From Hyphomicrobiaceae bacterium (GTDB lineage Bacteria > Pseudomonadota > Alphaproteobacteria > Rhizobiales > Hyphomicrobiaceae): a stretch of 64,000 nt of DNA. Position 1 is the first letter of the stretch. Each line of letters begins with the position of its first letter. Both the position numbers and the translations under genes were made by a program. The notes under the pieces are model-generated. The model was not told where the DNA came from. It worked only from the letters and a program-made list of their open reading frames with translations, and did no database searches. Location of the stretch: positions 1-64,000 of the forward strand of contig JALHOW010000001.1 of assembly GCA_022842785.1 (NCBI GenBank), read 5' to 3'. Of the stretch, positions 1 through 8,472 are shown one piece after another.

Positions 1-119
1 AGCTCAAGCACTTCCGGCGCATCGCCACGCGTTTCGACAAGCTGGCGCGCAACTTTCTCGCCGCCGTCGCCCTTGCCTCAGCCCGGCTCTGGACCAGAAC
101 TTATGAGTCCACAACCTAG
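1..119 (+). mobile_element. IS5-family transposase, C-terminal end (cut by window edge)
   Basis: An open frame from base 3 to a TAG at 117-119 encodes 38 residues, including FRRIATRFDKLARNFLAAVA and a terminal LASARLW. This is the characteristic C-terminus of DDE transposases of the IS5 family (IS427-like group). The rest of the gene lies off the left edge. The stop codon sits in CCTAGT, where the right terminal repeat and a TA target duplication would be expected, but without the other end the boundary is inferred. The element ends about 22 bases beyond the corC stop codon, in convergent orientation. Intactness of the copy cannot be judged. Confidence 0.8.
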
Positions 120-141
120 TCTTGAGGCCAGTCTTGCAGGA

Positions 142-1173
142 TCAACCCTGGCGTGCGGCCGGTATCTCGGACGCCGCTGCGTCCTCGGCCGGGCCGGGGC
201 GCAGGATCCGCACCTTTTTCACGCGCCGCGGATCGGCGTCGATGACCTCGAACTCGATGCCGCTTTCGTGGCGAACGATCTCACCGAGTGCCGGTACCCG
301 GCCGACCAGCGTGAAGACGAGGCCGCCGAGTGTGTCGATGTCCTCCTCCTCGCCGTTCTTGAGGAGCTTCACGCCGAGGTGCTCTTCGATCTCCTCGATG
401 GGCGTGCGTGCCTGCGCGACCAGGCCCAGCTTGGCATCCTCGACGATATTGGCGGCCTCCGCCACGTCGTGCTCGTCCTCGATCTCGCCGACGACCTGCT
501 CAATGAGATCCTCGATCGTGACGACGCCGTCAGTGCCGCCGTACTCGTCGACGACGAGGGCCATGTGCACATGCGTCGCCTGCATGCGCACGAGCAGATT
601 CACCGCGGGCATGGACGGTGGCACGTAGAGCACACGCCGGCGAAGCTGCGCCGTAGCGATTGTCACCGAAAGATCGGCCTTCGAAAAATCGATCTTCGGT
701 GCGGGCGCGGTGGCTTCGGGCGCTGGGATGGCTCCCGAGCGCGCTGCCGGCACGCCGCCGCGCGTCAGGTAGGCCATGAGATCCTTGATGTGGATGACAC
801 CGCGCGGATCGTCGAGCGTCTCGTGAAACACGGGGATGCGCGAGACGCCGGAGGTATCGAAGAGGTGCAGCAACTCGGCGAGCGTTGCGCCTTCGTCGAT
901 GGCGGTGATGTCCCCGCGCGGCACCATAACGTCCTCGACCTTGAGCGTGCCGAATTCGAGTAGCCTCAGGAGCATCTCGCGCTCGGCTGCCGAAAAGCCG
1001 GTACCGGTCTGGTCCTCGACGCGCAGTGCATCGCCGAGCGTGTCGCGCAGCGTCGGCTGCGTGCCGAGGCCGAGGCGGTTGCGCAGGGCTGCAAGCCAGC
1101 CTTCGCCATTCCTTGCGGCATCACTGCCGTTCGTACTGTCGGGGCGGGGGCCGGTATCGTCAGAAAGTGCCAT
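142..1173 (-). CDS. corC: CorC/HlyC-family CBS-domain protein
   Basis: The 343-residue product is a soluble CorC/HlyC-type protein linked in the family to Mg/Co efflux or membrane integrity. About 70 residues in, VEDVMVPRGDITAID opens the first CBS motif. The second CBS motif contains HVHMALVVDEYGGTDGVVTI, and a transporter-associated (CorC_HlyC) domain with HLGVKLL and IEFEVIDADPRRV completes the C-terminus. The N-terminal DUF21 membrane domain of larger relatives is absent. It is the last gene of a leftward block miaB-phoH-ybeY-corC, and the apolipoprotein N-acyltransferase gene lnt usually follows it. Here an IS5-type element begins just past the stop. The start at 1173 is an ATG, 59 bases after ybeY. 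Confidence 0.9.
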   Translation of the reverse strand: MALSDDTGPRPDSTNGSDAARNGEGWLAALRNRLGLGTQPTLRDTLGDALRVEDQTGTGFSAAEREMLLRLLEFGTLKVEDVMVPRGDITAIDEGATLAELLHLFDTSGVSRIPVFHETLDDPRGVIHIKDLMAYLTRGGVPAARSGAIPAPEATAPAPKIDFSKADLSVTIATAQLRRRVLYVPPSMPAVNLLVRMQATHVHMALVVDEYGGTDGVVTIEDLIEQVVGEIEDEHDVAEAANIVEDAKLGLVAQARTPIEEIEEHLGVKLLKNGEEEDIDTLGGLVFTLVGRVPALGEIVRHESGIEFEVIDADPRRVKKVRILRPGPAEDAAASEIPAARQG

Positions 1174-1232
1174 GGGTTCAGCGATCTATTCCGTGACTGC
1201 AATGATGGTGGGCGCGGGTAGCGGGATCTCGG

Positions 1233-1826
1233 TCATGAGCCGGCCTCCGCGTAAGGATCGGGGATGCCGAGACGTGCGAGCAGCACGGTCTCGAGGGCCT
1301 CCATCTCCTCCGCCTCGGCGTCGTCCTCGTGGTCGTAGCCGATGAGATGAAGGAGCCCGTGGATCAGCAGATGCTGGAAGTGGTGCGCGAGTGGGATGCC
1401 AGCGGCAGCGGCCTCGTCGATGAGCGTCTCGAGCGCGAGTACGACATCCCCGAGCGCGCGCGGCTCGGCGTCAGCCAATTCGTCGGGGAGTTTGGGGGGG
1501 AGTTCGGGTGCCGGGAAAGAAAGGACGTTGGTCGGCTTGTCCTTGCCGCGGTAGGCGGCGTTCAGGCGGCGCACGGCATCATTGCTGCTGAGCGCGACGG
1601 CCGCCGTGGCCGGATGGACATCCGAGAGTTCAGCGGCGGCCGCGAGCACCCCCGCGACGGCCGCAATCATATCGTCGACAGGGCCAACACAGGCCCAGTC
1701 GCCATCATCGTCCACACGTTCGAGCGCGAGACTTAATCGCGACGGAGGTTCCTCGTCACAAGATCGGTCTTCGTCACTGACGGCATCGCCGCCGGGAACT
1801 GCGGGCTGGTCCAGAACCGTATTCAT
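1233..1826 (-). CDS. ybeY: Endoribonuclease YbeY
   Basis: YbeY is a single-strand-specific metallo-RNase needed for 16S rRNA 3' maturation and ribosome quality control. The zinc signature H-x3-H-x5-H is present as [11 protein letters not shown] near the C-terminus, followed by an acidic [13 protein letters not shown] helix. The conserved [17 protein letters not shown] stretch lies in the middle. At 197 residues it is longer than the roughly 155-residue E. coli protein because of about 30 extra N-terminal residues, so an internal start is possible. The gene starts 4 bases after the phoH stop, so the two are almost certainly cotranscribed, as in most proteobacteria. Confidence 0.93.
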   Translation of the reverse strand: MNTVLDQPAVPGGDAVSDEDRSCDEEPPSRLSLALERVDDDGDWACVGPVDDMIAAVAGVLAAAAELSDVHPATAAVALSSNDAVRRLNAAYRGKDKPTNVLSFPAPELPPKLPDELADAEPRALGDVVLALETLIDEAAAAGIPLAHHFQHLLIHGLLHLIGYDHEDDAEAEEMEALETVLLARLGIPDPYAEAGS

Positions 1827-1830
1827 TTTC

Positions 1831-2922
1831 CTATTCCGTGCGGCCCTGACCCCGCGCGAGAGTCGAGGTCACACCCGAGCCGAGCCCCGACGTTGTCGGC
1901 GCGCCGTCGTAGGCGGCCACGATGCGGGCCACGAGCTCGCTGCGCACGACATCGGCTGAGGAGAAGTGCACTACCTCGATGCCTTTCACGCCTTCGAGGA
2001 GTTGCACGGCCTCGTGCAGGCCCGACTTCTGCCCGGGCGGCAGGTCGATCTGGGTAGGATCGCCGGTAACAACCATGCGCGATCCCTCGCCGTGGCGGGT
2101 CAGGAACATCTTCATCTGCATGCTCGTCGTGTTCTGCGCCTCGTCAAGAATGACGAAGGCGTGCGCGAGCGTACGGCCTCGCATGAATGCGAGAGGAGCG
2201 ATCTCGATAATCCCGGCCTCGAGATCCCGCTCGACCTTTTCGGGCGGCAGAACATCATAAAGGGCATCATAGAGCGGGCGGAGATAGGGGTCCACCTTCT
2301 CGCGCATGTCGCCGGGCAAGAAGCCGAGCCGCTCGCCAGCCTCCACGGCGGGGCGCGAGAGCACGATGCGCTCGACGAGCCCACGCTCCAGGTACGAAGC
2401 GGCCTGGGCCACGGCGAGGTACGTCTTGCCAGTACCGGCCGGGCCGGTGCCGAAGACGAGATCGTGAGCGTCAAGTGCCCGAATATACTCACTTTGCATG
2501 GGCGTTCTGGCGCTGACGATGCGTCGGCGCGTGCGGACCTGCGCGGTGCCGTCGCTACGTGGCGCACCCGAGCGCGCATGTCGAATCAGGCCGTCGATGT
2601 CGCCGGCCGAGATGCTCTCGCCTTTGCGCACACGGTCATAAACCGCGTTCAGAACCTCGCGGCCGATCTCACAGGCCGGTTGCGGACCGGTCAGCGTGAC
2701 GACATTGCCGTGGGCATGGCCTTCGATGCCGAGCCTGCTCTCGATGAGGGCGAGATGTGAGTCGTATTCGCCGAGCAGGTGGGCCAGAAGCCGGTTGTCG
2801 TCGAAGGGCACGACGATACGGTGCTTGGCCCCGGTTCCCTCACGAGTCGCCTCTCGAGACGATTCTGGGGATCTATCGGGTTTGGACGGTCTATGCGCCG
2901 CCGACCCGCGCGCAGTTGTCAA
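1831..2922 (-). CDS. phoH: PhoH-like ATPase
   Basis: PhoH-family (YbeZ-type) P-loop ATPase of 363 residues, a partner of YbeY in RNA metabolism. The Walker A motif [14 protein letters not shown] is near residue 158, Walker B is [10 protein letters not shown] near 257, and the sensor is [12 protein letters not shown] near 286. The N-terminal third carries the KH-like region ([16 protein letters not shown]). The leftmost start is a TTG at 2922 with GGGAG about nine bases upstream. A later start nearer the conserved region cannot be excluded, because the first 30 residues are low-complexity. It lies between miaB and ybeY on the same strand. Confidence 0.93.
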   Translation of the reverse strand: MTTARGSAAHRPSKPDRSPESSREATREGTGAKHRIVVPFDDNRLLAHLLGEYDSHLALIESRLGIEGHAHGNVVTLTGPQPACEIGREVLNAVYDRVRKGESISAGDIDGLIRHARSGAPRSDGTAQVRTRRRIVSARTPMQSEYIRALDAHDLVFGTGPAGTGKTYLAVAQAASYLERGLVERIVLSRPAVEAGERLGFLPGDMREKVDPYLRPLYDALYDVLPPEKVERDLEAGIIEIAPLAFMRGRTLAHAFVILDEAQNTTSMQMKMFLTRHGEGSRMVVTGDPTQIDLPPGQKSGLHEAVQLLEGVKGIEVVHFSSADVVRSELVARIVAAYDGAPTTSGLGSGVTSTLARGQGRTE

Positions 2923-3000
2923 ATGTGGCTCTCCCGGCCTGTTGCACGGTAACTCGCCGCCGGGACAACCTAACCCGGCACCCGAGTCCAGGACAGCATA

Positions 3001-4356
3001 TCACGCCGCCCTGATCACACCAGAAAGACTATTGGGACCCGCCTTTGCGATTTCAACCGGAATGATGCGACCCATGAGGCCCGGCGCGGCCTCGGCGTGA
3101 ACGGACTGGAGATAGGGCGAGCGGCCGATCAGCTGACCCTCGCGGCGCCCGTGTCGCTCGAAAAGCACCGGGAGCACGCGTCCGACGCACTCGGCATTGA
3201 ACGACGATTGCTGCTCATCGAGGAGCGCCTTGAGGCGGGCGAGGCGCTCCACCTTCAGGGCCTCCGGGAGCTGGTCGTCCATGCTGGCCGCCGGCGTGCC
3301 AGGACGCGGGCTGTACTTGAACGAATAGGCCTGCGCGAAGCCCACCCTGCGCACGATGTCGAGCGTCGCCTCGAAGTCGGCATCGCTCTCGCCCGGGAAG
3401 CCGACGATGATGTCCGTCGAGAGTGCGATATCCGATCGCGCGGCGCGGACGCGTTCGACGAGATCGAGGTACTCCGCACCTGTGTGCTTCCGGTTCATGG
3501 CTGCGAGCACATGATCCGATCCTGCCTGGAAGGGCAGGTGCAGGTACGGCATGAGCTTCTTGAGGTCGCGATGCGCCGCGATCAGGTCGTCGCTCATGTC
3601 ACGCGGATGACTGGTCGTGTAGCGCAGGCGCTCGAGACCTTCGATGCCTTCGAGGCGGTGCAGCAGTTCGGCGAGCGTCGCCGCGCCGCCCTGGCCGCTC
3701 TCACCGTGATAGGCATTGACGTTCTGGCCGAGCAGCGTGATCTCGCGCACGCCCGCATCGACGAGACGGCGCGCCTCCTCCTCGATCGCGGCGACGCTGC
3801 GCGAATACTCGGCGCCGCGCGTGTAAGGCACGACGCAGAACGTGCAGAACTTGTCGCAGCCTTCCTGCACCGTGAGGAATGCGCTGGCTGGCCGCGCCCG
3901 GGCGGGTACATGCGTGCGCTCGGGAAGGTGGCGGAACTTGTCGTCCTCGGGGAACTCCGTCTCGACGACGGGCTTGGCCGAGGCTTTGTTGCGCGCGATC
4001 AGCGCATTGATCTGGTGGTAGCTCTGCGGCCCGACGACGAGATCGACGACGGGAGCGCGGCGGACGATTTCGTCACCCTCGGCCTGAGCCACGCAGCCCG
4101 CCACCGCAATGACCGTCTCGCGATCGGTTTCGGCGCGCTGCTCCTTGATGCCGCGCATCCGGCCGAGCTCGGAGTAAACCTTCTCCGCAGCTTTTTCCCG
4201 AATGTGACAGGTATTGAGGATGATGAGGTCGGCGTTGTCGGGTGCGTCCGTTTCCGCATAGCCGCCGCTGGCGAGCGCTTCCATCATGCGCTCGCTGTCG
4301 TAGACGTTCATCTGACAGCCGTAAGTCTTAATGAAGACTTTCTTGGGCGATGACAT
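3001..4356 (-). CDS. miaB: tRNA-2-methylthio-N6-dimethylallyladenosine synthase
   Basis: MiaB is a radical-SAM methylthiotransferase that converts i6A37 to ms2i6A37 in tRNAs reading UNN codons. The N-terminal UPF0004 domain has its three cluster cysteines in [17 protein letters not shown] and [11 protein letters not shown]. The radical-SAM CxxxCxxC is [19 protein letters not shown] domain closes the protein ([11 protein letters not shown]). The ATG at 4356 was chosen over an upstream in-frame start at 4416 because GAGG lies five bases before it and [17 protein letters not shown] matches the family N-terminus. The product is 451 residues. The gene is first in the leftward phoH-ybeY-corC block. 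Confidence 0.95.
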   Translation of the reverse strand: MSSPKKVFIKTYGCQMNVYDSERMMEALASGGYAETDAPDNADLIILNTCHIREKAAEKVYSELGRMRGIKEQRAETDRETVIAVAGCVAQAEGDEIVRRAPVVDLVVGPQSYHQINALIARNKASAKPVVETEFPEDDKFRHLPERTHVPARARPASAFLTVQEGCDKFCTFCVVPYTRGAEYSRSVAAIEEEARRLVDAGVREITLLGQNVNAYHGESGQGGAATLAELLHRLEGIEGLERLRYTTSHPRDMSDDLIAAHRDLKKLMPYLHLPFQAGSDHVLAAMNRKHTGAEYLDLVERVRAARSDIALSTDIIVGFPGESDADFEATLDIVRRVGFAQAYSFKYSPRPGTPAASMDDQLPEALKVERLARLKALLDEQQSSFNAECVGRVLPVLFERHGRREGQLIGRSPYLQSVHAEAAPGLMGRIIPVEIAKAGPNSLSGVIRAA

Positions 4357-4629
4357 GCGTGCCTCAACTCCGGACAGTCGGGACGGTGGCGCGGTGTGCG
4401 CGCAAACTGTGAGCAAGCCCCTTGCCAGGACGCCCCGACCCCTTTCGGTCCTTTATGACAATCTCTGGCGCTTGCTGCAATGCACCATTCGGGTGAAAGG
4501 TTGCTGGACGGCTAAGCAACCTGGATGCGTGCCTCTACGTCGCAGGCCGGCAAGCCGGACTTTGTACCGGGTCCGATTTCTGCCCTATTCAATCATGATA
4601 CGCTCGAATGAACGAGCAGGAGGGATCTA

Positions 4630-5250
4630 GTGGCGATGTGCCAACTGATGGTGGCAATCGAGATGGGGGCCGGTGCGCCTGCGCGCCTTGCGGCGGCGCT
4701 CGCGTCCGCGCGCGTCGCTTCCGTGGTGATCACGGTTCCGGAGGGAGCGCCTGCAGCAGATGTGCAGGTGCTGATCACCGCAGCTCAGGCAGGAGGTGCG
4801 GCAGCGCTCCTGCGCGATGATGCCCGGCTCGCGCGCACGCTCAAGGCGGACGGCGTCCACCTCTCCGTGGGCAATGCCAAGGCTTTTGGCGAGGCGCGGG
4901 AGATCTTGGGGAGCCGCGCCATCGTGGGCGTCGATGCAGGCCGTTCGCGCCACGAGGCCATGACCGCTGGTGAAGGCGGTGCTGAATATGTCGCGTTCGG
5001 CATTCCCGCACACGTCGAAGATCGCGTGAAGGCGCATAAGCGGCGCTGCGAGCTCGTCGCGTGGTGGTCCGAGATCTTCGAGGTGCCGGTCGTGGCTTTC
5101 GATGTCGCAACGGCTGAGGAAGCTGGTCATCTCGCCGCGGCGGGCGCTGACTTCATCGGGCTCAACCTCCCTGCCGCCGAGCCGCCGGCCGCGTCCGGGG
5201 AACTCGTGCGCGCCTCCCACGCCGCCATTGCGGGCGAGGAAGTCGCATGA
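4630..5250 (+). CDS. ThiE/TenI-like thiamine phosphate synthase family protein
   Basis: A 206-residue TIM-barrel protein of the thiamine-phosphate synthase/TenI superfamily. Visible family features are LRDDARLARTLKADGVHLS, corresponding to the ND...ADGVHLGQ region, then IVGVDAGRSRHEAMTAGEGGAEYVAFG and a late AAGADFIGLNL. The phosphate-loop residues are only partly conserved. It may therefore be a divergent ThiE or a TenI-like aminase/isomerase paralogue rather than the main thiamine synthase, and no other thi gene is nearby. The start is GTG with a strong AGGAGGG six bases upstream. The stop overlaps the next gene by four bases (ATGA). Confidence 0.7.
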   Translation: MAMCQLMVAIEMGAGAPARLAAALASARVASVVITVPEGAPAADVQVLITAAQAGGAAALLRDDARLARTLKADGVHLSVGNAKAFGEAREILGSRAIVGVDAGRSRHEAMTAGEGGAEYVAFGIPAHVEDRVKAHKRRCELVAWWSEIFEVPVVAFDVATAEEAGHLAAAGADFIGLNLPAAEPPAASGELVRASHAAIAGEEVA

Positions 5251-6425
5251 GCATACGAATCGCACGTCTTGCCTCTGCGGCTGTGTTCGCGATTGTCGCC
5301 GCGCCTGCCGTGGTAACGGCCCAGACGAGCAGCTGGAGCAACACGATCACCCCCGAGCCGGTGCCGAAGCGCACGCCCAAGGCCAAGAGCGCGCCCGCAC
5401 CCGCTCCTGCGGCCAAGGCACAGCGTGGCACGCCGGCACAGGCAGCTTCGCCGCCAGCAGCGGCACCATCAGGACCCGCACCCGGCAAAGGCGCCGCACG
5501 CAGCGTGAAGACGGCGCCCGCGCCCGCATCCGCCGCCGCAAAGCTAGCGCCGCTTCCACAATCGACGGCGCCGCCACCCAAGTCCGACAATGACCCGGCC
5601 TATACGGCTTTCGAGCTCGGGAAATATCTGACGGCTCTCAAGCTCGCCGAGGAGGCTGCTGCCAAGGGCGAACCGCAGGCGCATACGCTGATTGGGCGCA
5701 TTCATGCCGAAGGCCTCGGCGTGCCGCAGAACCACGTGACGGCTGGGCAGTGGTACGCCAAGGCTGCCGAACTCGGCGATGTCGAGGGCGCGCTGGCTGT
5801 CGGCGCCATGCTCGTGCAGGGAGACGGCGTTGCCAAGGACGCCAACCTTGGCGCCAAGTATCTCGAGATGGCCGCGCGCAAGGGCAACCCACTCGCGACG
5901 TACAACCTCGCGCTGCTGTTCCTCTCCGGCGAAGGCAAGCCCGAAAATCCCATCCGTGCCTTCCAGCTCATGGAGTATTCCGCCGAGCAGGGCCTGCCCG
6001 TTGCTCAATATGACCTCGGCACGCTCTACACGACGGGCACGGGCACGACGGCGAACATCTTCGAGGCTGCGCGTTGGATCGGTCGCGCCGCGTCAGCAGG
6101 CCTGACCGAGGCCGAGCTCGAGTACGGCATCCTGCTTTTCAAGGGGCAAGGTCTCACGCCCGACGAGGTGCGCGGGGCGTACTACTTCAAGATCGCGGCG
6201 GAGAAGGGCAATGCGGTTGCGCAGAACCGCTACGCGCGTTGCCTCGCACACGGGGCTGGGGTCGAGATGAACGTGGTCGAGGCCGTGAAGTGGCACCTCG
6301 TGGCCAAGGCGGCCGGCATCGAGGATCCGTCTCTCGACGAGATCGCCAAGAAGCTCTCGCGCGCCGACCGGCTCAAGGCCGAGCAGGGGGCCTTCTCCTG
6401 GCGCGAGCAGTCGCTGATGAACTAG
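5247..6425 (+). CDS. Secreted Sel1-repeat protein
   Basis: A 392-residue protein starting with a clear Sec signal peptide (MSIRIARLASAAVFAIVAAP, cleavage near VTAQ). An Ala/Pro/Lys-rich linker follows to about residue 110, then roughly six Sel1/TPR-like repeats of 36 residues (for example GRIHAEGLGVPQNHVTAGQW and YAKAAELGDVEGALAVGAML). Sel1 proteins are solenoid scaffolds for protein-protein contacts. In alphaproteobacteria they include regulators of exopolysaccharide, cell division and stress responses, but nothing here identifies a partner. It overlaps the upstream ThiE-like gene by four bases, so translation is probably coupled. A 9-bp terminator hairpin follows the stop. Confidence 0.85.
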   Translation: MSIRIARLASAAVFAIVAAPAVVTAQTSSWSNTITPEPVPKRTPKAKSAPAPAPAAKAQRGTPAQAASPPAAAPSGPAPGKGAARSVKTAPAPASAAAKLAPLPQSTAPPPKSDNDPAYTAFELGKYLTALKLAEEAAAKGEPQAHTLIGRIHAEGLGVPQNHVTAGQWYAKAAELGDVEGALAVGAMLVQGDGVAKDANLGAKYLEMAARKGNPLATYNLALLFLSGEGKPENPIRAFQLMEYSAEQGLPVAQYDLGTLYTTGTGTTANIFEAARWIGRAASAGLTEAELEYGILLFKGQGLTPDEVRGAYYFKIAAEKGNAVAQNRYARCLAHGAGVEMNVVEAVKWHLVAKAAGIEDPSLDEIAKKLSRADRLKAEQGAFSWREQSLMN

Positions 6426-6457
6426 CCAGAGCCGCGATTACGACCCGCCAAACAGAA

Positions 6458-6480
6458 ACGGCGGCCGAATGGGCCGCCGT
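6458..6480. terminator. Bidirectional terminator between Sel1 gene and rpmB
   Basis: A perfect 9-bp stem ACGGCGGCC/GGCCGCCGT with a 5-base loop lies between the convergent Sel1-repeat gene and rpmB. Read leftward it is followed by TTTCTGTTT, the better U-rich tail, so it fits rpmB termination best. Confidence 0.7.
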
Positions 6481-6507
6481 GTCAAAATCAAACCGCGGAT
6501 GACGGGC

Positions 6508-6798
6508 TCAGGCGGCCGGAGCGGCTGCCTTCGCGATCTCGCGCTTCAGCTTGAGGCAGCGATCCGAAAGCTCGGCATTCTTCGCCTTGGCGAGGTAGGC
6601 GTCGAGGCCGCCGCGGTGCTCGATGGTCTTCAGCGCGTGTGCGCTGACGCGGATGCGGACCTTGCGCTTGAGCGTCTCGCTCATCAGCGTCACGTCGCAG
6701 AGGTTCGGCCGGAAGACGCGGCGCGTCTTGTTCTCGGCATGGCTCCTGAGGTTCCCCGACATGGGCAGCTTGCCGGTCAGCTCACAGCGCCTGGTCAT
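6508..6798 (-). CDS. rpmB: 50S ribosomal protein L28
   Basis: A 96-residue large-subunit ribosomal protein. The N-terminus [16 protein letters not shown], the [11 protein letters not shown] stretch and [20 protein letters not shown] are diagnostic for L28 of alphaproteobacteria. It is monocistronic, and its leftward promoter is visible about 140 bases upstream (the TTGACG/TATAGA pair at 6937-6966). That predicts a leader of roughly 130 nt, which contains GC-rich hairpins. Confidence 0.97.
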   Translation of the reverse strand: MTRRCELTGKLPMSGNLRSHAENKTRRVFRPNLCDVTLMSETLKRKVRIRVSAHALKTIEHRGGLDAYLAKAKNAELSDRCLKLKREIAKAAAPAA

Positions 6799-6936
6799 AA
6801 CGTGCTCCTCGGCCTCACTGGGCCCTTGGCGGCCGCGGGGGCGCCAGTCAAGCCGGCAGCCACATCGGGCCTCTCGAATGAAAGAAGGCCCCGCGCGGGG
6901 GCACCCAGGGGTGCACTGGCGGAGCGTGTGGCGGCT

Positions 6937-6981
6937 TCTATAGAGCCGGGGTTGACATTACGTCAAGCCGAAAGGCATAAC
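6937..6981. promoter_or_regulatory. Back-to-back promoters for rpmB (-) and tRNA-Pro (+)
   Basis: The palindromic element TTGACATTACGTCAA (6952-6966) supplies a -35 box on each strand. Leftward, TTGACG (6966-6961) is followed after 18 bases by TATAGA (6942-6937), facing rpmB. Rightward, TTGACA (6952-6957) is followed after 18 bases by CATAAC (6976-6981), facing the tRNA. The leftward pair is the stronger. Apart from these promoters and GC-rich leader sequence, nothing else is seen between 6799 and 7058. Confidence 0.6.
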
Positions 6982-7058
6982 CCAGCCCATGCGGCCGCCC
7001 TGGCAATCCTTGGGCCGCCCGTTTTCCCGAGCCCGCCGCGTGCGGGCTGAATATTTGG

Positions 7059-7135
7059 CGGAGCGTAGCGCAGCCTGGTAGCGCACTTGCTTCGGGAGCA
7101 AGGGGTCGGGAGTTCGAATCTCCCCGCTCCGACCA
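7059..7135 (+). tRNA. tRNA-Pro (anticodon CGG)
   Basis: A complete 77-nt cloverleaf. The acceptor stem CGGAGCG pairs with CGCTCCG at the 3' end. The D stem is GCGC/GCGC. The anticodon stem CTTGC/GCAAG encloses loop TTCGGGA, giving anticodon CGG. The T arm GGGAG-TTCGAAT-CTCCC follows, and the terminal CCA is encoded (7133-7135). Confidence 0.97.
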
Positions 7136-7289
7136 ATATTCCCAAGGAGTTACCTACCCGCATCGTAGCGCCGAAACCGTGCTCGCCCCGGAAATACCAC
7201 GGAAACGGCATGGCATCCGCATTGCATAGGGTCTCAGTGAGCTGGTTGCTGTCGGCTTATTCGCTGTTCGTCGCAGCGGCCACATGTAG

Positions 7290-7562
7290 CTACGTAAATT
7301 CGATGAAAAGCGTGCGCGAGAAGCGGCGGACGATGCGCGCGGAATAGATGTTGCCGAAGGCGCGGAGCTCGAAGACATCGGCGATACCGAAGCCGGATCC
7401 AAGTTCCAATCGCGCGCCGGTATCGGAAATATCAGCCACCCGACACGGCCGAGGCGGTAGCCCGGGCGAAAGGATCTCGCCCTCTACGTTACACTTGCGG
7501 CGGACGGAGCGCCGCCGATTGAGGAACGGCTGTCCCTGATAAGTCCGCTTGCCAAAGCTCAT
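7290..7562 (-). CDS. Small PilZ-domain protein
   Basis: A 90-residue protein dominated by one PilZ domain, a cyclic-di-GMP receptor fold. The basic motif RRRSVRRK lies near residue 16-23, and the second half of the binding signature, D-x-S-x-x-G, appears as VADISDTGARLEL. The ATG at 7562 is preferred to an upstream TTG at 7607 because the extra residues are not domain-like, although no strong Shine-Dalgarno is visible. It stands alone between tRNA-Pro and an orphan gene. The target of the c-di-GMP signal cannot be read from context. Confidence 0.75.
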   Translation of the reverse strand: MSFGKRTYQGQPFLNRRRSVRRKCNVEGEILSPGLPPRPCRVADISDTGARLELGSGFGIADVFELRAFGNIYSARIVRRFSRTLFIEFT

Positions 7563-7771
7563 GCTGGGCGCAGCAGTGCGGCTATTGCCGACCGATGTCA
7601 CTAACAAATGTTACACTAGCGCTCGTCGGTATTTTCATAGGTATCGTCAGGTCTTTGTCGCGGTCAGCTCGAGAGCTAGATTAGCGGACATCGGCCACCG
7701 CACGGACTTAAACGGTTCTGTAGCCTCAGTATGCGTCAAGCTGCTGGGGCTTTTGCATTTTTGGGGGAGCC

Positions 7772-8323
7772 ATGGGCATACTTGGCATCGCACCTGAGAC
7801 TTGGTTTCCAATTGTAACGCTCATTATTGGGGCTCTGCTTAAGGCCTGCTTCGACGCACTTACGGACAAGCGTGCAGCTCGCCGGGAGACAGAGGCTCGT
7901 CGCGAGCAAAGGTTGGACAATATCCGCTTCAGACGTGTGGAGACGCAGCGGGCGGCTCTGCTGGAGCTGCAAAACTATTCCATGAAGCTCGCTCGTTCGA
8001 CTGGACAAATCCACCATCACGATTTCTTGGTCCAACGGACAACCGGGGCTTGGCACGTGAAGCGTTTGCCGGACGAAGTTGACACAGCATTCTTGGAGGC
8101 CCAAGTAGGCATCGTTACTCGGCGCGTTCGAGTTAGAGACGCCGAGGTAAGGCGACTAGCTGAAGTGGTCTCTGCAGGCTGCCAAGCAGTTGCTTTGGCG
8201 AAAAGCGAGAATGTGTCCGATCAAGCGTTCCGAGAGGTAGTCGCCTTAAACGAACAGCTCCAAGAATACATTGGTGTAGTTCTCAGGCAGCTCGACGACG
8301 ATGAAGATCGCTCCGTCAATTGA
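7772..8323 (+). CDS. Membrane-anchored protein of unknown function
   Basis: Not recognised. The 183-residue product has one N-terminal hydrophobic segment (WFPIVTLIIGALLKACFDAL, residues about 11-30). A highly charged helical, probably coiled-coil stretch follows (KRAARRETEARREQRLDNIR), then a cytoplasmic-looking C-terminal domain. The start ATG follows GGGGGAGCC. The gene and its flanks are visibly AT-richer than surrounding genes, and it lies downstream of a tRNA, which suggests acquisition. A 9-bp terminator hairpin separates it from the next, convergent gene. Confidence 0.6.
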   Translation: MGILGIAPETWFPIVTLIIGALLKACFDALTDKRAARRETEARREQRLDNIRFRRVETQRAALLELQNYSMKLARSTGQIHHHDFLVQRTTGAWHVKRLPDEVDTAFLEAQVGIVTRRVRVRDAEVRRLAEVVSAGCQAVALAKSENVSDQAFREVVALNEQLQEYIGVVLRQLDDDEDRSVN

Positions 8324-8418
8324 TTGTGCGGGCCGCAGACGATCGGAAACTAGCGATGGCGAAGCTCACCATTTAGTCGTGTGCCGACCGTGCCATGTTG
8401 TTAGCCGCTAATGAAGTC

Positions 8419-8440
8419 GGCCGCTCCCGGGGGAGCGGCC
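8419..8440. terminator. Intrinsic terminator
   Basis: A perfect 9-bp GC-rich stem GGCCGCTCC/GGAGCGGCC with a 4-base loop, followed rightward by a pyrimidine/T-rich run (TATCTTCTCTCGTCTTTC). It lies between the convergent orphan gene and the phytase-like gene and could serve both. Confidence 0.6.
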
Positions 8441-8472
8441 GCCGGTAGTATCTTCTCTCGTCTTTCGGACCG

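Noticed and set aside
73-963. 296-residue plus-strand frame opposite corC
   Set aside because: It is the antisense shadow of a clear CBS-domain gene. Its translation is rich in Arg/Asp/His without any domain, as expected in GC-rich DNA.
4417-4629. Regulatory element between miaB and the ThiE-like gene, including a TPP riboswitch
   Set aside because: The TPP riboswitch core elements were not found. Only ordinary promoter-sized sequence and a strong AGGAGG site are visible.
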